Assembly (NCBI GenBank): GCA_964017065.1
Contig: OZ024785.1
Location: 4,936,588-5,000,587, forward strand
DNA: 64,000 nt
Direction: 5' to 3'
From: Haliclona indistincta
Taxonomy: Eukaryota; Porifera; Demospongiae; Haplosclerida; Chalinidae
This document shows, in pieces, positions 22,961 to 36,639 of this stretch (its first letter is position 1; each line of letters starts with the position of its first letter). Below the pieces are notes generated by a model, which was not told the origin of the DNA, did no database searches, and saw only the letters and a program-made list of their open reading frames with translations. A program made the translations under genes and the position numbers.

Positions 22961-25900
22961 TTCTAAAGTATACAGTAGTGTTTTTTGGTCTGTGATTATT
23001 CTGTTTGTGACCTGTGTAAAAAAACAAATTCAATAAAATTATATCTGTTTAAATGTGGCACTTAAGAAATTCAGGCCACAGCAGGCGCTGGTACTGCTAC
23101 TTCCAGAACTTGTCGGCAAGCTGCACAAGTTCGTCGAGAGTAGTGGTGTCGGGTATAGATGCTAGTACTATTCTGACCTGAGCTGGTATGCGCTAAAGGA
23201 ATAGTTCTTTCATGACTAAGTTGTCAGCATTGCTGTTTTGTCGCCAAGCATGCGGTGCAGAAGTTGTAATGGTTTCAGTAATAAAACAATGTCAGGGTCA
23301 GCGTTGCGAGGTACCTTTAGTGAAGGAACACTGCCGCTATTTTCTTTATCTATTGCATCTTATCACTTCTTTAATAATAAACAAGTAGTCAATGGCATAA
23401 AACTTGCACTGTGTGCTTAGTGATGTGTGATCAGCCGCGGTCCGCCTTCGCCAGACTCAGCTAGGCTTCGTTTCTTTGCCAAAACGTCTGATTTTTCTCT
23501 TTTGATTGTAGGTCGCATTAACCGGATACTCATTAAGAGATATTGCCTTGTGTGTTGCCATGTTTGACTGCAGCTCAAAATGAAAGGGAATGCCGCTGTT
23601 GAATAGTAATGTGCGTAGAGACACCAAGTCTCTGTCCCAGCATGTGACCAACTCTTTGAATGATAGAAATTGCATCATCGCTCCAGCCACCCAATGACTC
23701 AGCCACAATAGGGCAAAAGTCAATATTTAACAATAAATTAATGATTAATTGTTCATAATAAAAGAGAGTACAATAATAGTGTGGATATTGCAAGGTTAAT
23801 GTCCTAACTACTCCTAGTCAGAAACATTGTCAAAACCAACATCACTAGACTTGTCTCTTGCTCTAACCATCTTCTGTACCATTTCCATATCCCACAAATG
23901 TCAATTTAAGCGAACATTTCTAGAACAGTAAACGAATGTGATAACAATTATTTAATGTAATGTCATTAATTTATTGCCAGTCACTGGACCTAAGCAACGT
24001 ACAGGTGCAGCTAATTCAAGACACTCAGTTTGAATTATCTAAAGGGTGCAATATCTTGCTACTAAGCTGTACTGATAGTACTGTCACAGTTGTAGAACTC
24101 TGACTGTCTCTTCAAACACAGTCTCCGAGTCACTCACGTTGACAATCATAGTCACCTATCCTTCACACTCATCATCATCACTTACACACTCTTTTGGTTT
24201 GTGAAATTCCTTTTCTGTCACATTTTCATTCGTCCTAATTTTCCACATCATGGTTCTCGTGAACCTACTTCCGTGTGGTTTGCGGCTCCTCGTGAACCTA
24301 CTTCCGTGTGGTATACGGCTCCTTCTCGTGAACCTACTTCCGGAGTTGCCTGGTCTTGCTGTGGTATACTAGCTGCTCCTTCTCGTGAACCTACTTCTGC
24401 TCATGGTTACCTCAACCCACATAATTTATCAACTAGCCCGACCACGCGATATGGCTTGACCTGCTTCGCGGAAGAGTGCTGACATCTTTTCAACACCTAT
24501 TAATTTCAAGACAGATTCCTGGAAAGGTTTAACAAATATTCACATCATTGAACACAAGTATCTTTGAATCGCGTTCCTGTTTCCCCAGTTCTCCTGGTGC
24601 TCTCACTGCCAGCCAGATCAACAACTATTAAATCTTCTTGTTGGCTCCAATTTACACTCCCCACCCCCATGTTTTGCTATCAAACCAAACAACCACAGCT
24701 TAAAGCCGCAAGCTGTCTCTACACCAGTGTTTCCTGTAAAAAAGTTCATAAATTCATCGATGGTCATTTACGGCGAACTTTGAACATGACCTTCAAATGT
24801 TATAAAATTAATAAAAATGATGTACAGCAATTCGTCAGGCAGTGTCACAAACCAGGCCATGTCACAGGGCTGCCTTGGCGCAGTCGACATGGTAATGTTG
24901 ACAAGGGCAGAGAAGAACCTAAGGTGCAAGTTGAGAAAGTCAATTCTATGTAGGCTTTCTGAAGTGTGAAGTGAGGTATTCGACTGCTTGTTGTATCTCG
25001 GTGAAGTCGTCCTCTTCCTCTAGTTCACTGCTAACTTTATGCTGTTCGGTGGTAGCATGACCGATTATATTGATGTTTTTTTGGTTGCATTAGCCAAGCT
25101 CTGGAGAAGTTCTTCAGTCTAGTGATAGCAGCCTTGTGTTTTCTACATGCCTCACTCGTCTCCACACGATCGTCCTTACCCGCCTCACATCGTGCTATGA
25201 TCTTTCTCAAATTGCTATCGCCGCTTGTGGTAGGTAGCAAGTGTGACTTTCCTTCTCTTGCTTGGAGGCGATTGTGCTGGAACAGCTGGTCTCTTTGCTA
25301 GTAGACGACATAGCTAACAGAACACTCTGCGATAGTTGGATGTAACATATAATTAACGGGCGTGGCATTCAACATTCACGTTTATTGATATTTATTGATA
25401 TTTGAAGTTCCTGTCTTGTTTCATCCAATTGCAAGTGGTGATCTATACCATGCACTCACAAATTTTATTCTATAAATATTTTGCACTGTACCCCTTGATA
25501 GGGTAAAAGTGATCTTCTCAAAACAGTCATTTGTGTCTCGTGTGTAATGTACATGTCATATGCTGTACATGCTCAATATATGCTCACTTCAGAGTCAAAA
25601 TGCAGTCAAATTTTCCCTTTTCGTAATAAAAAGTCATAAATTTCATAATTTCATAGTGAACAATCAAAGCTACATGTACATGTAGGGCTATAGTGCATCA
25701 AAATCAATCGTACTAGTAATACCCTGTAGTATAATTATTTCCCTACTTTTAAAAACTGCATAAGGTTCAGCCCTCGGCATCTCTCGAAATCATTAAATGG
25801 AGGCTTGTACACTTTTCCTTCTGCTCGACTTTAATTACAAGTGAACACCTGATTGGAGTTGTGTAGCAGTTTTACCCATAGTTTACATACGATATCTGTT

Positions 25901-27296
25901 CCTAAAGGAATTATTAATCCTTTGTTTCTGGCAGGATTATTTATCACAGCTGAAATCTCCTCAAGTGCCGTCTGCATTGGTGTTATTGCAGGCACAGTGT
26001 TCTTGTTTTGTTTGTACAAGAAATGGTGAATGCCTGCTGCTGTTTCAGATTAGTAGTGAATTTTTGTCCTCTTTATCTTGAGGGCAAAGACTCCATGGTC
26101 ATGGGCATTCTTCTGTTCTGGTAGCTCCACAAAGTAACAGTGTGTCTCAATTCATACCTTGCTAACCCAACAAAGATGTATCTTCCAAGCATCCCAATCA
26201 ATTTTGGTTCTTCACTTTCAAATAAACATCTCTGTTTCATGTAACATCTTTTGTTGTTGACCTTACCATCTCTTCATCTTATGGCTTCCCATGTAACCGT
26301 CAAATATTTTACCAGCTCTTTCGATCTACTATCTCCACCTGCACTTGCCGGGTTCTTCTGCTGCCCTTGTCAATATTATTGCACGAGTATCTCGTCCAAT
26401 AGTAATTTTACAAAATTTCCTAGTCAATAATTTATTATCGTACATATTCCGGATGCTTTCAGTCCTTGTTGGTATTCCTTCAGACGCATTATAATTTATA
26501 TTTCAATTACTTTTCTCTTGCACTGCATATTTCCTACCATCTGTGCTCTAATTAACAGGCTTTGCCTCGTGGAAATCGTATATAAAGTCCTAGGACCCAT
26601 AGTTTCAATTGCAATAATTATAATATTTCCTTGTTTTGGCGGCTCTCAGTTCTTGTAAGCTCAGCTTCAGTGGACTGACCAACTTTTTCATCAAGTCATT
26701 TTTTGTTAACTGTGAAAATCACCACCGACCATAATTATTTGCCATACAGCACAAATGAGTGTCTGTACAGAACGAGCGGACTCAAGTATCATTATCACAA
26801 TGCTAGAAAATCCTCATTGGGAGGTTAAGATTTACACATTAACGTGAACATGTATCTGTATACACGTCACAGATGCGCTTCAATGGTGATTAAGTTTTGC
26901 AGGCATGGAAAGTTTACCTGTGGTGACTGGCGGTGACAGGCAAGCACTTGACAAGCAGCTAATGCTAGAAACAGCTACAGCATATGGGCGTCGTTCATAT
27001 AACCAGCAGTTTGAGCAGTAAATAGCAGTCGGTGATAGATTTCCGTCCGGAATTCTGAAATTCCGGGTTTTACCATCAGCCTCGGCCTCATGCTATTTCC
27101 TGTCGATTTTCTGAGTTTGTCTTGTTGGCTTTTAAAGACAGCAGCTCTTCAGCAGTTTTACGATCTTTCAATTCCAGCCTTCTTTGATGAGGCAGGAGTA
27201 GTGCAGCAGTGGTCTGGCAGCCTTTGCGGAGTTCATTTTTACAGCCGCGGATATCTCTGAACACACTTCGAGCTCTTCTCAGACTGCAGCAAAAAC

Positions 27297-27649
27297 CTAT
27301 GTTTGGTTCTTGAGTTTGGTTCTTCTGTTAGTCTTCACAATCTGCAATGCTGAGAACATTCTCTCCACATGCCCATTAGAAAACAGTAGACTGAACAGAA
27401 GCTCACATTGACAAAGCAAGTTAGTCCACTTCCTAGCATCAGGAATTGTGTGTAGCTTGTACCAGATCTTCTGATAAGATTCTGTACCTGTGTTAAGGTA
27501 GTTTCTGGCATAGAGAACGATCTCTTCTATCTCGTCTTGAATGCTTGCAAGGGCTACACCTTTGGCCTCTAGTGGCTCTCTGAAGTGTGAAGTGAGGTAT
27601 TCGACAGCTTGTTGTATCTCGGTGAAGTCGTACTCTTCCTCTAGTTTAT
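27297..27649 (-). pseudogene. ZNF862-like hAT C-terminal fragment (unit 3)
   Basis: Copy of the unit-1 fragment at the same offset. Confidence 0.6.
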
Positions 27650-28467
27650 TGCTGCCCCGAACTTTCTAGCCCTTTTCCTAATGTAATACATACATTAGGA
27701 ATAACAGGAATACATGTAATAACAGTAACTTGTATCTCGACTCGTCTCTAAAAATTGTTTCTTCTTATTGGTACTTTCTTTTCTTCAACCGCAGTCAACA
27801 GCCGCGTGTCGAGTATTCTTTGCAGCCGGTGCACTGCAGTATGTACTTTCATGTAGTATAATATTGGTGAATGCCGGATTGGCTTTGAAAAATGCAGAAG
27901 CTAAAGAAACACAACAATAATATACCCACAGCAGACATTACTATACTCACTAATGTCTCTAACTCTAAATATCTTCAACAGATATAGGTAGTGCCCTCAT
28001 ACCAGCTCGATACACAACACTGCACCTTTTTAAAAATAATCACCTGTTAAGTCACTTTTGGAAATTGATACCATGTATAGCATTCACTTGGTAGAGAAGA
28101 TACACAACAATTGACTAACCATAGACTTTCATTGGATTTCTAAACACTGTTGAAAATATAATATAGTACAAGTATGTAAGGCTTCGCTCTTTTATGAACA
28201 CGCATAATCATGTCGTTGTAAATTGGCGGCAGATTTCTAAACATTGTTGAAAATATATTGTGTGACATTTTGTACCTTCCAAGATATTATTGTTCCGCAA
28301 TCCCAATTGTTTTAGACATGAACCTACGTCATTATGGCAGATGTGGTCAACCACGGTCCACCAGTAGGTACGTTCAGTTGGAACAAATCTGCACCAACTT
28401 CCTCCCAAGGGTAAATAAGGGAGTAGGTACCAACAGCTCCTTTTTCTGAGGCACTTTGAGGCACGCG

Positions 28468-28591
28468 GGCACTTGTATACCCTAGTTAGATCTGAACCAT
28501 GCTTCGTATGCATATGATAAGCTTTGCCTGAACGGCTCGAATAGCCCCGCCCACAACAATGACACAAGTATGGCTTCACCCCTGATGGCAC
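28468..28591 (-). pseudogene. C2H2 zinc-finger exon (unit 4)
   Basis: Finger intact, 3' end from unit 3 as at the other junctions. Confidence 0.5.
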
Positions 28592-28854
28592 CTGTGTGAG
28601 AAACGTACTGTTACAGACTGTTACTTATTAACGTACTGGTACTGTTCACTCTTAACGTACTGTCAAAATCAACATCACTGGACTTGTCTCCACCTTCTGT
28701 ACCATTTCCATATCCCACAAATGTCGATTTTAAGCGAAGAAACAGTAACATTTCTAGAGTTGTTAAAAAATAATAATTGATTGGTCAACAATAAATGAAT
28801 GTGATAACAATTATCTCACTTTATGTGATTTATTGCCAGTCACTGGACCTAAGC

Positions 28855-28958
28855 ATGACAATGGGAACAATTTCTGATGAATTTCCTAACATCCTTCATC
28901 TTTTTCCAGCAATATTTGCTTGCGCACCTTTTTAGTGTCTCTTGACAGGCAAAATGTT
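28855..28958 (-). pseudogene. Integrase HHCC exon (unit 4)
   Basis: 104-nt open version that keeps the Trp codon, unlike units 2 and 3; one Lys codon is missing relative to unit 1. Unit 4 therefore branches before the stop mutation. Confidence 0.45.
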
Positions 28959-31900
28959 CTAAAGTATACAGTAGTGTTTTTTGGTCTGTGATTATTCTGT
29001 TTGTGACCTGTGTAAAAAAACAAATTCAATAAAATTATATCTGTTTAAATGTGGCACTTAAGAAATTCAGGCCACAGCAGGCGCTGGTACTGCTACTTCC
29101 AGAACTTGTCGGCAAGCTGCACAAGTTCGTCGAGAGTAGTGGTGTCGGGTATAGATGCTAGTACTATTCTGACCTGAGCTGGTATGCGCTAAAGGAATAG
29201 TTCTTTCATGACTAAGTTGTCAGCATTGCTGTTTTGTCGCCAAGCATGCGGTGCAGAAGTTGTAATGGTTTCAGTAATAAAACAATAATGTCAGGGTCAG
29301 CGTTGCGAGGTACCTTTAGTGAAGGAACACTGCCACTATTTTCTTTATCTATTGCATCTTATCACTTCTTTAATAATAAACAAGTAGTCAATGGCATAAA
29401 ACTTGCACTGTGTGCTTAGTGATGTGTGATCAGCCGCGGTCCGCCTTCGCCAGACTCAGCTAGGCTTCGTTTCTTTGCCAAAACGTCTGATTTTTCTCTT
29501 TTGATTGTAGGTCGCATTAACCGGATACTCATTAAGAGATATTGCCTTGTGTGTTGCCATGTTTGACTGCAGCTCAAAATGAAAGGGAATGCCGCTGTTG
29601 AATAGTAATGTGCGTAGAGACACCAAGTCTCTGTCCCAGCATGTGACCAACTCTTTGAATGATAGAAATTGCATCATCGCTCCAGCCACCCAATGACTCA
29701 GCCACAATAGGGCAAAAGTCAATATTTAACAATAAATTAATGATTAATTGTTCATAATAAAAGAGAGTACAATAATAGTGTGGATATTGCAAGGTTAATG
29801 TCCTAACTACTCCTAGTCAGAAACATTGTCAAAACCAACATCACTAGACTTGTCTCTTGCTCTAACCACCTTCTGTACCATTTCCATATCCCACAAATGT
29901 CAATTTAAGCGAACATTTCTAGAACAGTAAACGAATGTGATAACAATTATTTAATGTAATGTCATTAATTTATTGCCAGTCACTGGACCTAAGCAACGTA
30001 CAGGTGCAGCTAATTCAAGACACACAGTTTGAATTATCTAAAGGGTGCAATATCTTGCTACTAAGCTGTACTGATAGTACTGTCACAGTTGTAGAACTCT
30101 GACTGTCTCTTCAAACACAGTCTCCGAGTCACTCACGTTGACAATCATAGTCACCTATCCTTCACACTCATCATCATCACTTACACACTCTTTTGGTTTG
30201 TGAAATTCCTTTTCTGTCACATTTTCATTCGTCCTAATTTTCCACATCATGGTTCTCGTGAACCTACTTCCGTGTGGTTTGCGGCTCCTCGTGAACCTAC
30301 TTCCGTGTGGTATACGGCTCCTTCTCGTGAACCTACTTCCGGAGTTGCCTGGTCTTGCTGTGGTATACTGCTCCTTCTCGTGAACCTACTTCTGCTCATG
30401 GTTACCTCAACCCACATAATTTATCAACTAGCCCGACCACGCGATATGGCTTAACCTGCTTCGCGGAAGAGTGCTGACATCTTTTCAACACCTATTAACT
30501 TCAAGACAGATTCCTGGAAAGTTTAACAAATATTCACATCATTGAACACAAGTATCTTTGAATCGCGTTCCTGTTTCCCCAGTTCTCCTGGTGCTCTCAC
30601 TGCCAGCCAGATCAACAACTATTAAATCTTCTTGTTGGCTCCAATTTACACTCCCCACCCCCATGTTTTGCTATCAAACCAAACAACCACAGCTTAAAGC
30701 CGCAAGCTGTCTCTACACCAGTGTTTCCTGTAAAAAAGTTCAGAAATTCATCGATGGTCATTTACGGCGAACTTTGAACACGACCTTCAAATGTTATAAA
30801 ATTAATAAAAATGATGTACAGCAATTCGTCAGGCAGTGTCACAAACCAGGCCATGTCACAGGGCTGCCTTGGCGCAGTCGACATGGTAATGTTGACAAGG
30901 GCAGAGAAGAACCTAAAGTGCAAGTTGAGAAAGTCAATTCTATGTAGGCTTTCTGAAGTGTGAAGTGAGGTATTCGACTGCTTGTTGTATCTCGGTGAAG
31001 TCGTCCTCTTCCTCTAGTTCACTGCTAACTTTATGCTGTTCGGTGGTAGCATGACCGATTATATTGATGTTTTTTTGGTTGCATTAGCCAAGCTCTGGAG
31101 AAGTTCTTCAGTCTAGTGATAGCAGCCTTGTGTTTTCTACATGCCTCACTCGTCTCCACACGATTGTCCTCACCCGCCTCACATCGTGCTATGATCTTTC
31201 TCAAATTGCTATCGCCGCTTGTGGTAGGTAGCAAGAGTGACTTTCCTTCTCTTGCTTGGAGGCGATTGTGCTGGAACAGCTGGTCTCTTTGCTAGTAGAC
31301 GACATAGCTAACAGAACACTTGCGATAGTTGGATGTAACATATAATTAACGGGCGTGGCATTCAACTTTTACATTAATTCATATTTATTGATATTTGAAG
31401 TTCCTGTCTTGTTTCATCCAATTGCAAGTGGTGATCATTCTCCCTCATAACCGATGTTGAGCTGTATACCATACACTCACAAATTTTATTCTATAAATAT
31501 TTTGCACTGTACCCCTTGATAGGGTAAAAGTGATCTTCTCAAAACAGTCATTTGTGTCTCATGTGTAATGTACTTGTCATATGCTGTACATGCTCAATAT
31601 ATGCTCACTTCAGAGTCAAAATGCTGTCAAATTTCCCTTTTCGTAATAAAAAGTCATAAATTTCATAATTTCATAGTGAACAATCAAAGCTACATGTAGG
31701 ACTATAGTGCATCAAAATCAATCGTACTAGTAATACCCTGTAGTATAACTATTTCCCTACTAGTAAAAACTGCATAAGGTTCAGCCCTCGGCATCTCTCG
31801 AAATCATTAAATGGATGCTTGTACACTTTTCCTTCTGCTTCGACTTTAATTACAAGTGAACACCTGATTGGAGTTGTGTAGCAGTTTTACCCATAGTTTA

Positions 31901-32090
31901 CATACGATATCTGTTCCTAAAGGAATTATTAATCCTTTGTTTGTGGCAAGATTAATAATCACAGCTGAAATCTCCTCAAGTACCGTCTGCATTGGTGTTA
32001 TTGCAGGCACAGTGTTCTTGTTTTGTTTGTACAAGAAATGGTGAATGCCTGCTACTGTTTCAGATTAGTGGTGAATTTTTTTCCTCTTTA

Positions 32091-33200
32091 TGGTTAATTA
32101 TTTAAAACAAAATGGCTTCACATCTCCCAAAAACTATTCTCTAATATCTCATAAAGTTTAATAATAATTCATCCACATTATAACTTGGTACAAATCTGCC
32201 AGACTAATGTGGATGTTATAATGCTTGACTTATAAGGATTAATTAATTTTTAAACTTGTATCTGGTTTATGGTTGATTCTGATCAAAATGAGCTATAAAC
32301 AATATATTATTGTGCCAAGTTGACATCACTCTGAACTACTCGCTGTGAACTCCACATTATCGATAGTGTGCATTGAATGACATGAACAGTGTTCACGTAT
32401 TTCATCATCTTTGTGCAATTACCTACAAAGTAGGTTCGCAGTAGGTAAGTTAGTTTACTGTCCCTGAATGGGACATGTTGATCAGCTCCACTGTGATGTT
32501 ATACAATCAACACACACATCATATAGCAGCACAATATTAGTAACACCTTGATCGGTTGTATCTTACAATTTTTACACATCTTTCAAGAGTTGAGTGCGAC
32601 TTATTGATCCATGCAGCCTCTTTGGCTCTTAATCCACTTTCTGCACTTCTACTTGAGCTTTCGATTCCTGCCAGATCAACAAAGAATCTGATTTCAATTT
32701 AAGAGAGTAGATCTGTTTGGCAAATGAATGACTTTTTTAGAGCGAGTACCACTATTTGCTCTCTCTAACATTTATTACACATTATTCTTACTCAATACAT
32801 GCACACACAATAACACGCCTCCTTCTCTCTCGTCGTCTGAATCTGCTCCTCTGTCTGTCTCTGAGATTGTAAGCAAAATAAAATAATTATAATGATAATA
32901 ATTATTATAGCAATTTTACCTTCAGTCCTCTTAGCTCTTTTTTGTGGCAGATGAATGACTTTTCTTAGAGCGAGTACATCAACAGCTGGCCGATTTCTCC
33001 CTTTTTACCAGCTCTTTTTACAATATATTCGACCTCTATTCGATAATTACGTCCGATCTTGTTATTTGCAAACTTAATCATTCTGTCCAGATTCATAGCC
33101 AAAACTGGCACACCACATGCTTCTTTGGATCCTACATGTAGGAAAGTCGTGTAGCATAATTGTACTGAAGTATTCCAAGATAATTTCTACAATTTTAGTC
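32091..33200. other. Repeat mosaic without recognised gene
   Basis: Holds an R3 copy (32215-32420) and a local duplication: the AAATGAATGACTTTT...AGAGCGAGTAC block occurs at about 32722-32750 and 32951-32979. No coding region supported. Confidence 0.4.
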
Positions 33201-33216
33201 CATCGAGAATCTCCGA

Positions 33217-33372
33217 TTGCTTGGGAACTTCAGTCTCCAGATTGCTTGGGAACTTCAATAGATTCCTTGGGAACTTCAGTCTCCAGATTGCTTGGGAACT
33301 TCTCCAGATTGCTTGGGAACTTCAGTCTCCAGATTGCTTGGGAACTTCTCCAGATTGCTTGGGAACTTCTCC
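33217..33372 (+). repeat. Minisatellite, alternating 25- and 21-bp units
   Basis: Seven copies of a block beginning CTTGGGAACTTC and ending in CCAGATT, with long (25 bp) and short (21 bp) versions partly alternating. Confidence 0.8.
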
Positions 33373-33582
33373 ATCAACAAATGAGTGTTTTACTACATCT
33401 CTCTATTCAAAAAATGTTTTGTTAAACATTGCACTAGCAATAACCACCAGATCATAAACCCTTGTATTCGTAGGCCAACACTTTTTCTACAATTGAACTT
33501 AGAGCACCCTACAGAGGAGAACAAATGTATACTTGTGGTGAACATTTCTGTAGTTTACAAATATCCTATACCTTGTACTAGT

Positions 33583-33642
33583 AATACCCTGTAGTATAAT
33601 ACCCTGTAGTATAATACCCTGTAGTATAATACCCTGTAGTAT
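33583..33642 (+). repeat. 15-bp x 4 tandem repeat AATACCCTGTAGTAT
   Basis: Four perfect 15-bp units inside an R1 copy. Other R1 copies have one unit (13730) or about three degenerate ones (38163-38210). Confidence 0.85.
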
Positions 33643-34084
33643 AATTATTTCCCTACTTTTAAAAACTGCATAAGGTTCAGCCCTCGGCATCTCTCGAAAT
33701 CATTAAATGGAGGCTTGTACACTTTCCGTCTGCTTCGACTTTAATTACAAGTGAACACCTGATTGGAGTTGTGTAGCAGTTTTACCCATAGTTTACATAC
33801 GATATCTGTTCCTAAAGGAATTCTTAATCCTTTGTTTCAGATCTGTTTTTTTCTTCAAAATTTGGAGAGAAAAAATATACATGGGTAAATAGAGTAAATA
33901 GAATAATGTCCACGACATGACAAGCTTATGTACTACAGGCTTAATACAAAACATTATAGACGAGGTAAGTAAGGCATTCTTGTCTGTAGTGTCATAGTTT
34001 TATCTCTTAAATCTACATTATGACATCATTCTTTTTACATGCAGTATGTATGTATTAAGCGATGCTTCGTCCCATCTTTTTGTG

Positions 34085-34435
34085 CAATGTTGGCTATAGC
34101 ACCTAAATACATGATTATTGGGTGATTTTCTCTGGCAGTCAGGAGCACGCCTTGGATCAGTCGGTACTCTGATTATAGCACAGGCTGAAAATTTGAATAA
34201 ATTACTCCTTTATGTGCTAATCATAACCTTTGATCTTTTGTGAGCTTTAGCAGTTTTTACTGCAATGGGTTTGGTCACAAAGTAAGACATCCTTGCCTGG
34301 AGCCTGCTGGTACATACCTAAACTTCCATTTAATCTCTTATTTGTCACAATTCTCCACTTTCCTTATCTCTCTGTTGGTTCTTTCTTCAGATCTGTTTTT
34401 TTCTTCAAAATTTGGACATCTCTTCATTGCCAGTA
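34085..34435. repeat. Dispersed repeat R2, copy b
   Basis: Nearly identical to 8155-8500 over its length, ending at the same CATTGCCAGTA point. Confidence 0.7.
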
Positions 34436-34639
34436 GCCATACCGTTTTTCTTTGGTCTTGCAGAAAGAATCTCAATCATGGTGACCTCAACAAACATAGC
34501 ATATTTACATGCATGAATTCGGTTTTTCTATGGACATGACAAGCATAAATTTCGGTGTACACAACTCAATTATGGTTCACGTGCAAAAGAAAGTTACTAG
34601 TTGCTACTTTATGGGATGTCCGTGCCATCTAATTACTAC

Positions 34640-34900
34640 TGGATGAATTATTGATGTTACCAGCTTCTTTCGTTTCCCCTGTTCTCTTGGTGCTGCCAGA
34701 TCAACAATTAAATCTTCTTGTTGGCTCTAATGTACACTTCCTACCCCATGTTTTCTATCAAACCAAACAACCACAGTTTAAAGCCGTGAGCTGTCTCTAC
34801 ACCTGTGTTTTCTATTCGGAAATTTATCGATGGTTTTTCACGATGAACTTTGAACATTACCTTCAAATGTTATAAAATTAATAATTCTTATTTTAATTAA
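34640..34900 (+). repeat. Diverged copy of array segment 12570-12830
   Basis: Shares TCTTCTTGTTGGCTC, ATCAAACCAAACAACCACAG and TTCAAATGTTATAAAATTAA with the tandem units in the same order, with several deletions. Confidence 0.6.
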
Positions 34901-34923
34901 TTTACAACTTGATGGTGTGTTTC

Positions 34924-35283
34924 TCACTTCTTCAATATTCCTTTGCCCTTTGCAGCAGTAAATGCTGTCTTCTCCGGGCTCTCAACTCTTATTAGCTGCT
35001 TACCAGTTGATGGTATACTTAACCACGCTCTTTCGGTTTGTGAAATTCCTTTTCTGCTTCTCCTGGGCAGTGGCAATGTGTTGTGAGACGTTGGTGAAGA
35101 TGCTAGCTTTCTTTGCTTGAATCTTGCTGATGTATGAATCTTGCTCAGCTGGTAATGCTCTCCTTCTGTTGATGACTCTGCCTCCACTTGCAGAGGGAAT
35201 CGAGCTCTCTTCCTAACATAATTCAAAGTGGGATATATTTGGTGGAGGCTTGGACAGCAGTGTTGATAGAAACACAGCTGCAT
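34924..35283 (-). CDS. Unidentified ORF ending in a WH2/VCA-like exon-B relative
   Basis: 119-codon open minus-strand frame. Its end (STGKQLIRVESPEKTAF...) is homologous to exon 4 of the fusion gene (GKQLRRESLEKTALINAM), the part after the WH2 core. The upstream part is basic and Ser-rich (FKQRKLASSPTSHNTLPL). It lies about 200 bp downstream, on the same strand, of an integrase-core pseudogene. The sequence shows only the similarity to exon 4; it is probably an exon relic. Confidence 0.3.
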   Translation of the reverse strand: MQLCFYQHCCPSLHQIYPTLNYVRKRARFPLQVEAESSTEGEHYQLSKIHTSARFKQRKLASSPTSHNTLPLPRRSRKGISQTERAWLSIPSTGKQLIRVESPEKTAFTAAKGKGILKK

Positions 35284-35479
35284 TGGCCCCAGTCATCTTC
35301 ATTACTGTGCATCATTTTCCTCAACCTCCTACATAATAAAATTTTGTAAAAATTAATAATTGATTTATAACTTGATGGTGTGTTTCTAAGTTTGGTCTGT
35401 TCTCTCATCCAAACTATTTGTTTGTGGATGGTATGCTGAACTAGTGACTATTCTCACTTTGAATTCCTTGTCATTTAAC

Positions 35480-36060
35480 TACGAAAATAAAATTAATTTG
35501 CAATCATTGATGAAGCTGCTTTTATCTCATTGAGAAATTCTCTACCTTGATCACTGATCATTCTCACCAGTGCCCCTTGTCTGCAGTATACCTGGACGAT
35601 TCCTCCAGCCATCGTAGGAGCATGCTTGTTAGGTAAAGCAATCACTTCTATGTATTTGCTGAAATAGTCGGTCATTGCGAGGACATATTGATGACCATCT
35701 TTTGTTTCTTCAGTGGTTTAAATTTAGATCCATTCCCACCATAATAATTATTATGCCAGACTTCTGGATGTATTGGGATTGGATGCAGTACATCAGCTCC
35801 ACGGCATTTCTTTGGCTGTTATCATTAGTTATCTGAGCATTAGTAATCATTACCTCTGAATACAATCTTTGTAGTAGGCTGGCCAGTAATACCTCTGTCT
35901 GACTTTAGTAGCAGTCCTACATGGCCTCTGTGCCCACCAGCACCACTGCTGTGGTACTCTTCAAACACATTCTGCCCTCTGATTACCAAGCGCTCCAGCA
36001 CCAATTTCTGACTTAAAATTCTTTGCCAGCCTTCTCATTACATACTTTCCGGACTTGTCA
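35480..36060 (-). pseudogene. Ty3/gypsy-type integrase, zinc finger to catalytic core, degenerate
   Basis: In minus-strand order: GKYVMRRLAKNFKSE linker, EEYHSSGAGGHRGHVG with finger histidines, RQRYYWPAYYKDCIQR, LHPIPIHPEVW, then TDYFSKYIEVIALPNKHAPT and VYCRQGALVRMISDQGREFL. The last contains the second catalytic Asp of the DDE triad; the first Asp and the Glu are lost. At least three frame changes and an inserted TAATAATTATTATG break it. An inverted paralogue lies at 56990-57395. Confidence 0.7.
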
Positions 36061-36379
36061 GCATCTTCTGGCTACACGTGATCACGCAGATAGCACACGA
36101 TATTGTTGTTCAGTGTTATTTACTCATGCAACAGACGCTAACAAGCGGTCTTGGCGGGAAAGTGTGAACGACATAGCCTTACTGCACTGTCGAGTGCTGT
36201 TAGAAATACTAAAAGACTACAATATAGAGCAGATATAGAGACTAGCATAATAGCATATAACCCGTGTTAATTGTGGTGTGAGAGGGTTAAGTTGTGTTAT
36301 TGTGCATGTGATGATGATGGTAGGTGGTGATAATGTTCAATTAGAATTGTATCCTTCATCAGTTGTATCCTTCAATTCA

Positions 36380-36515
36380 GTCCTCCTTCGGTTGCTTAGC
36401 ATCTGAGAAAAGAGTTTAAAAGCATGTCAGCTCATTCTTATGACAATGCAAATATGTATGCATTGTCAGCAGCTACTCACTCAGTAAATCAAGATAAGAG
36501 GCACCAAGATCATCA
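36380..36515 (+). repeat. Paralogous copy of the hAT target region
   Basis: TTGCTTAGCATC and, about 80 bp on, CTCAGTAAATCAAGATAAGA with GGCACCAAGATCATCA match the two flanks of the hAT element at 500-519 and 2811-2850. This locus lacks the transposon, though its middle differs. Confidence 0.45.
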
Positions 36516-36639
36516 TCTGAATAATAGTCTTTGCCTCTTGGAAATCTTATATGAACCTAAAAGTAGACAAACCATAAACAGTAAGACAGACAGCATGATC
36601 CAAGCAAGAGATATTTAGCTCTTTGTAATCAGTTCTATA

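Larger units (their letters stand above)
22469..28464. repeat. Tandem 6-kb unit 3
   Basis: Third full copy, 5996 bp, almost identical to unit 2 by visual comparison. Confidence 0.95.
28465..32090. repeat. Tandem 6-kb unit 4, partial
   Basis: Collinear with units 1-3 for about 3.6 kb, more diverged toward its right end (an extra ATTCTCCCTCATAACCGATG segment near 31436), then homology stops at about 32090 inside the R1 segment. Confidence 0.9.

Noticed and set aside
12572..31234. Identical ORFs of 60-129 codons recurring every 5996 bp
   Set aside because: Their identity reflects recent tandem duplication, not selection; none shows a recognised domain except those listed as integrase, C2H2, RT-tail or hAT fragments.
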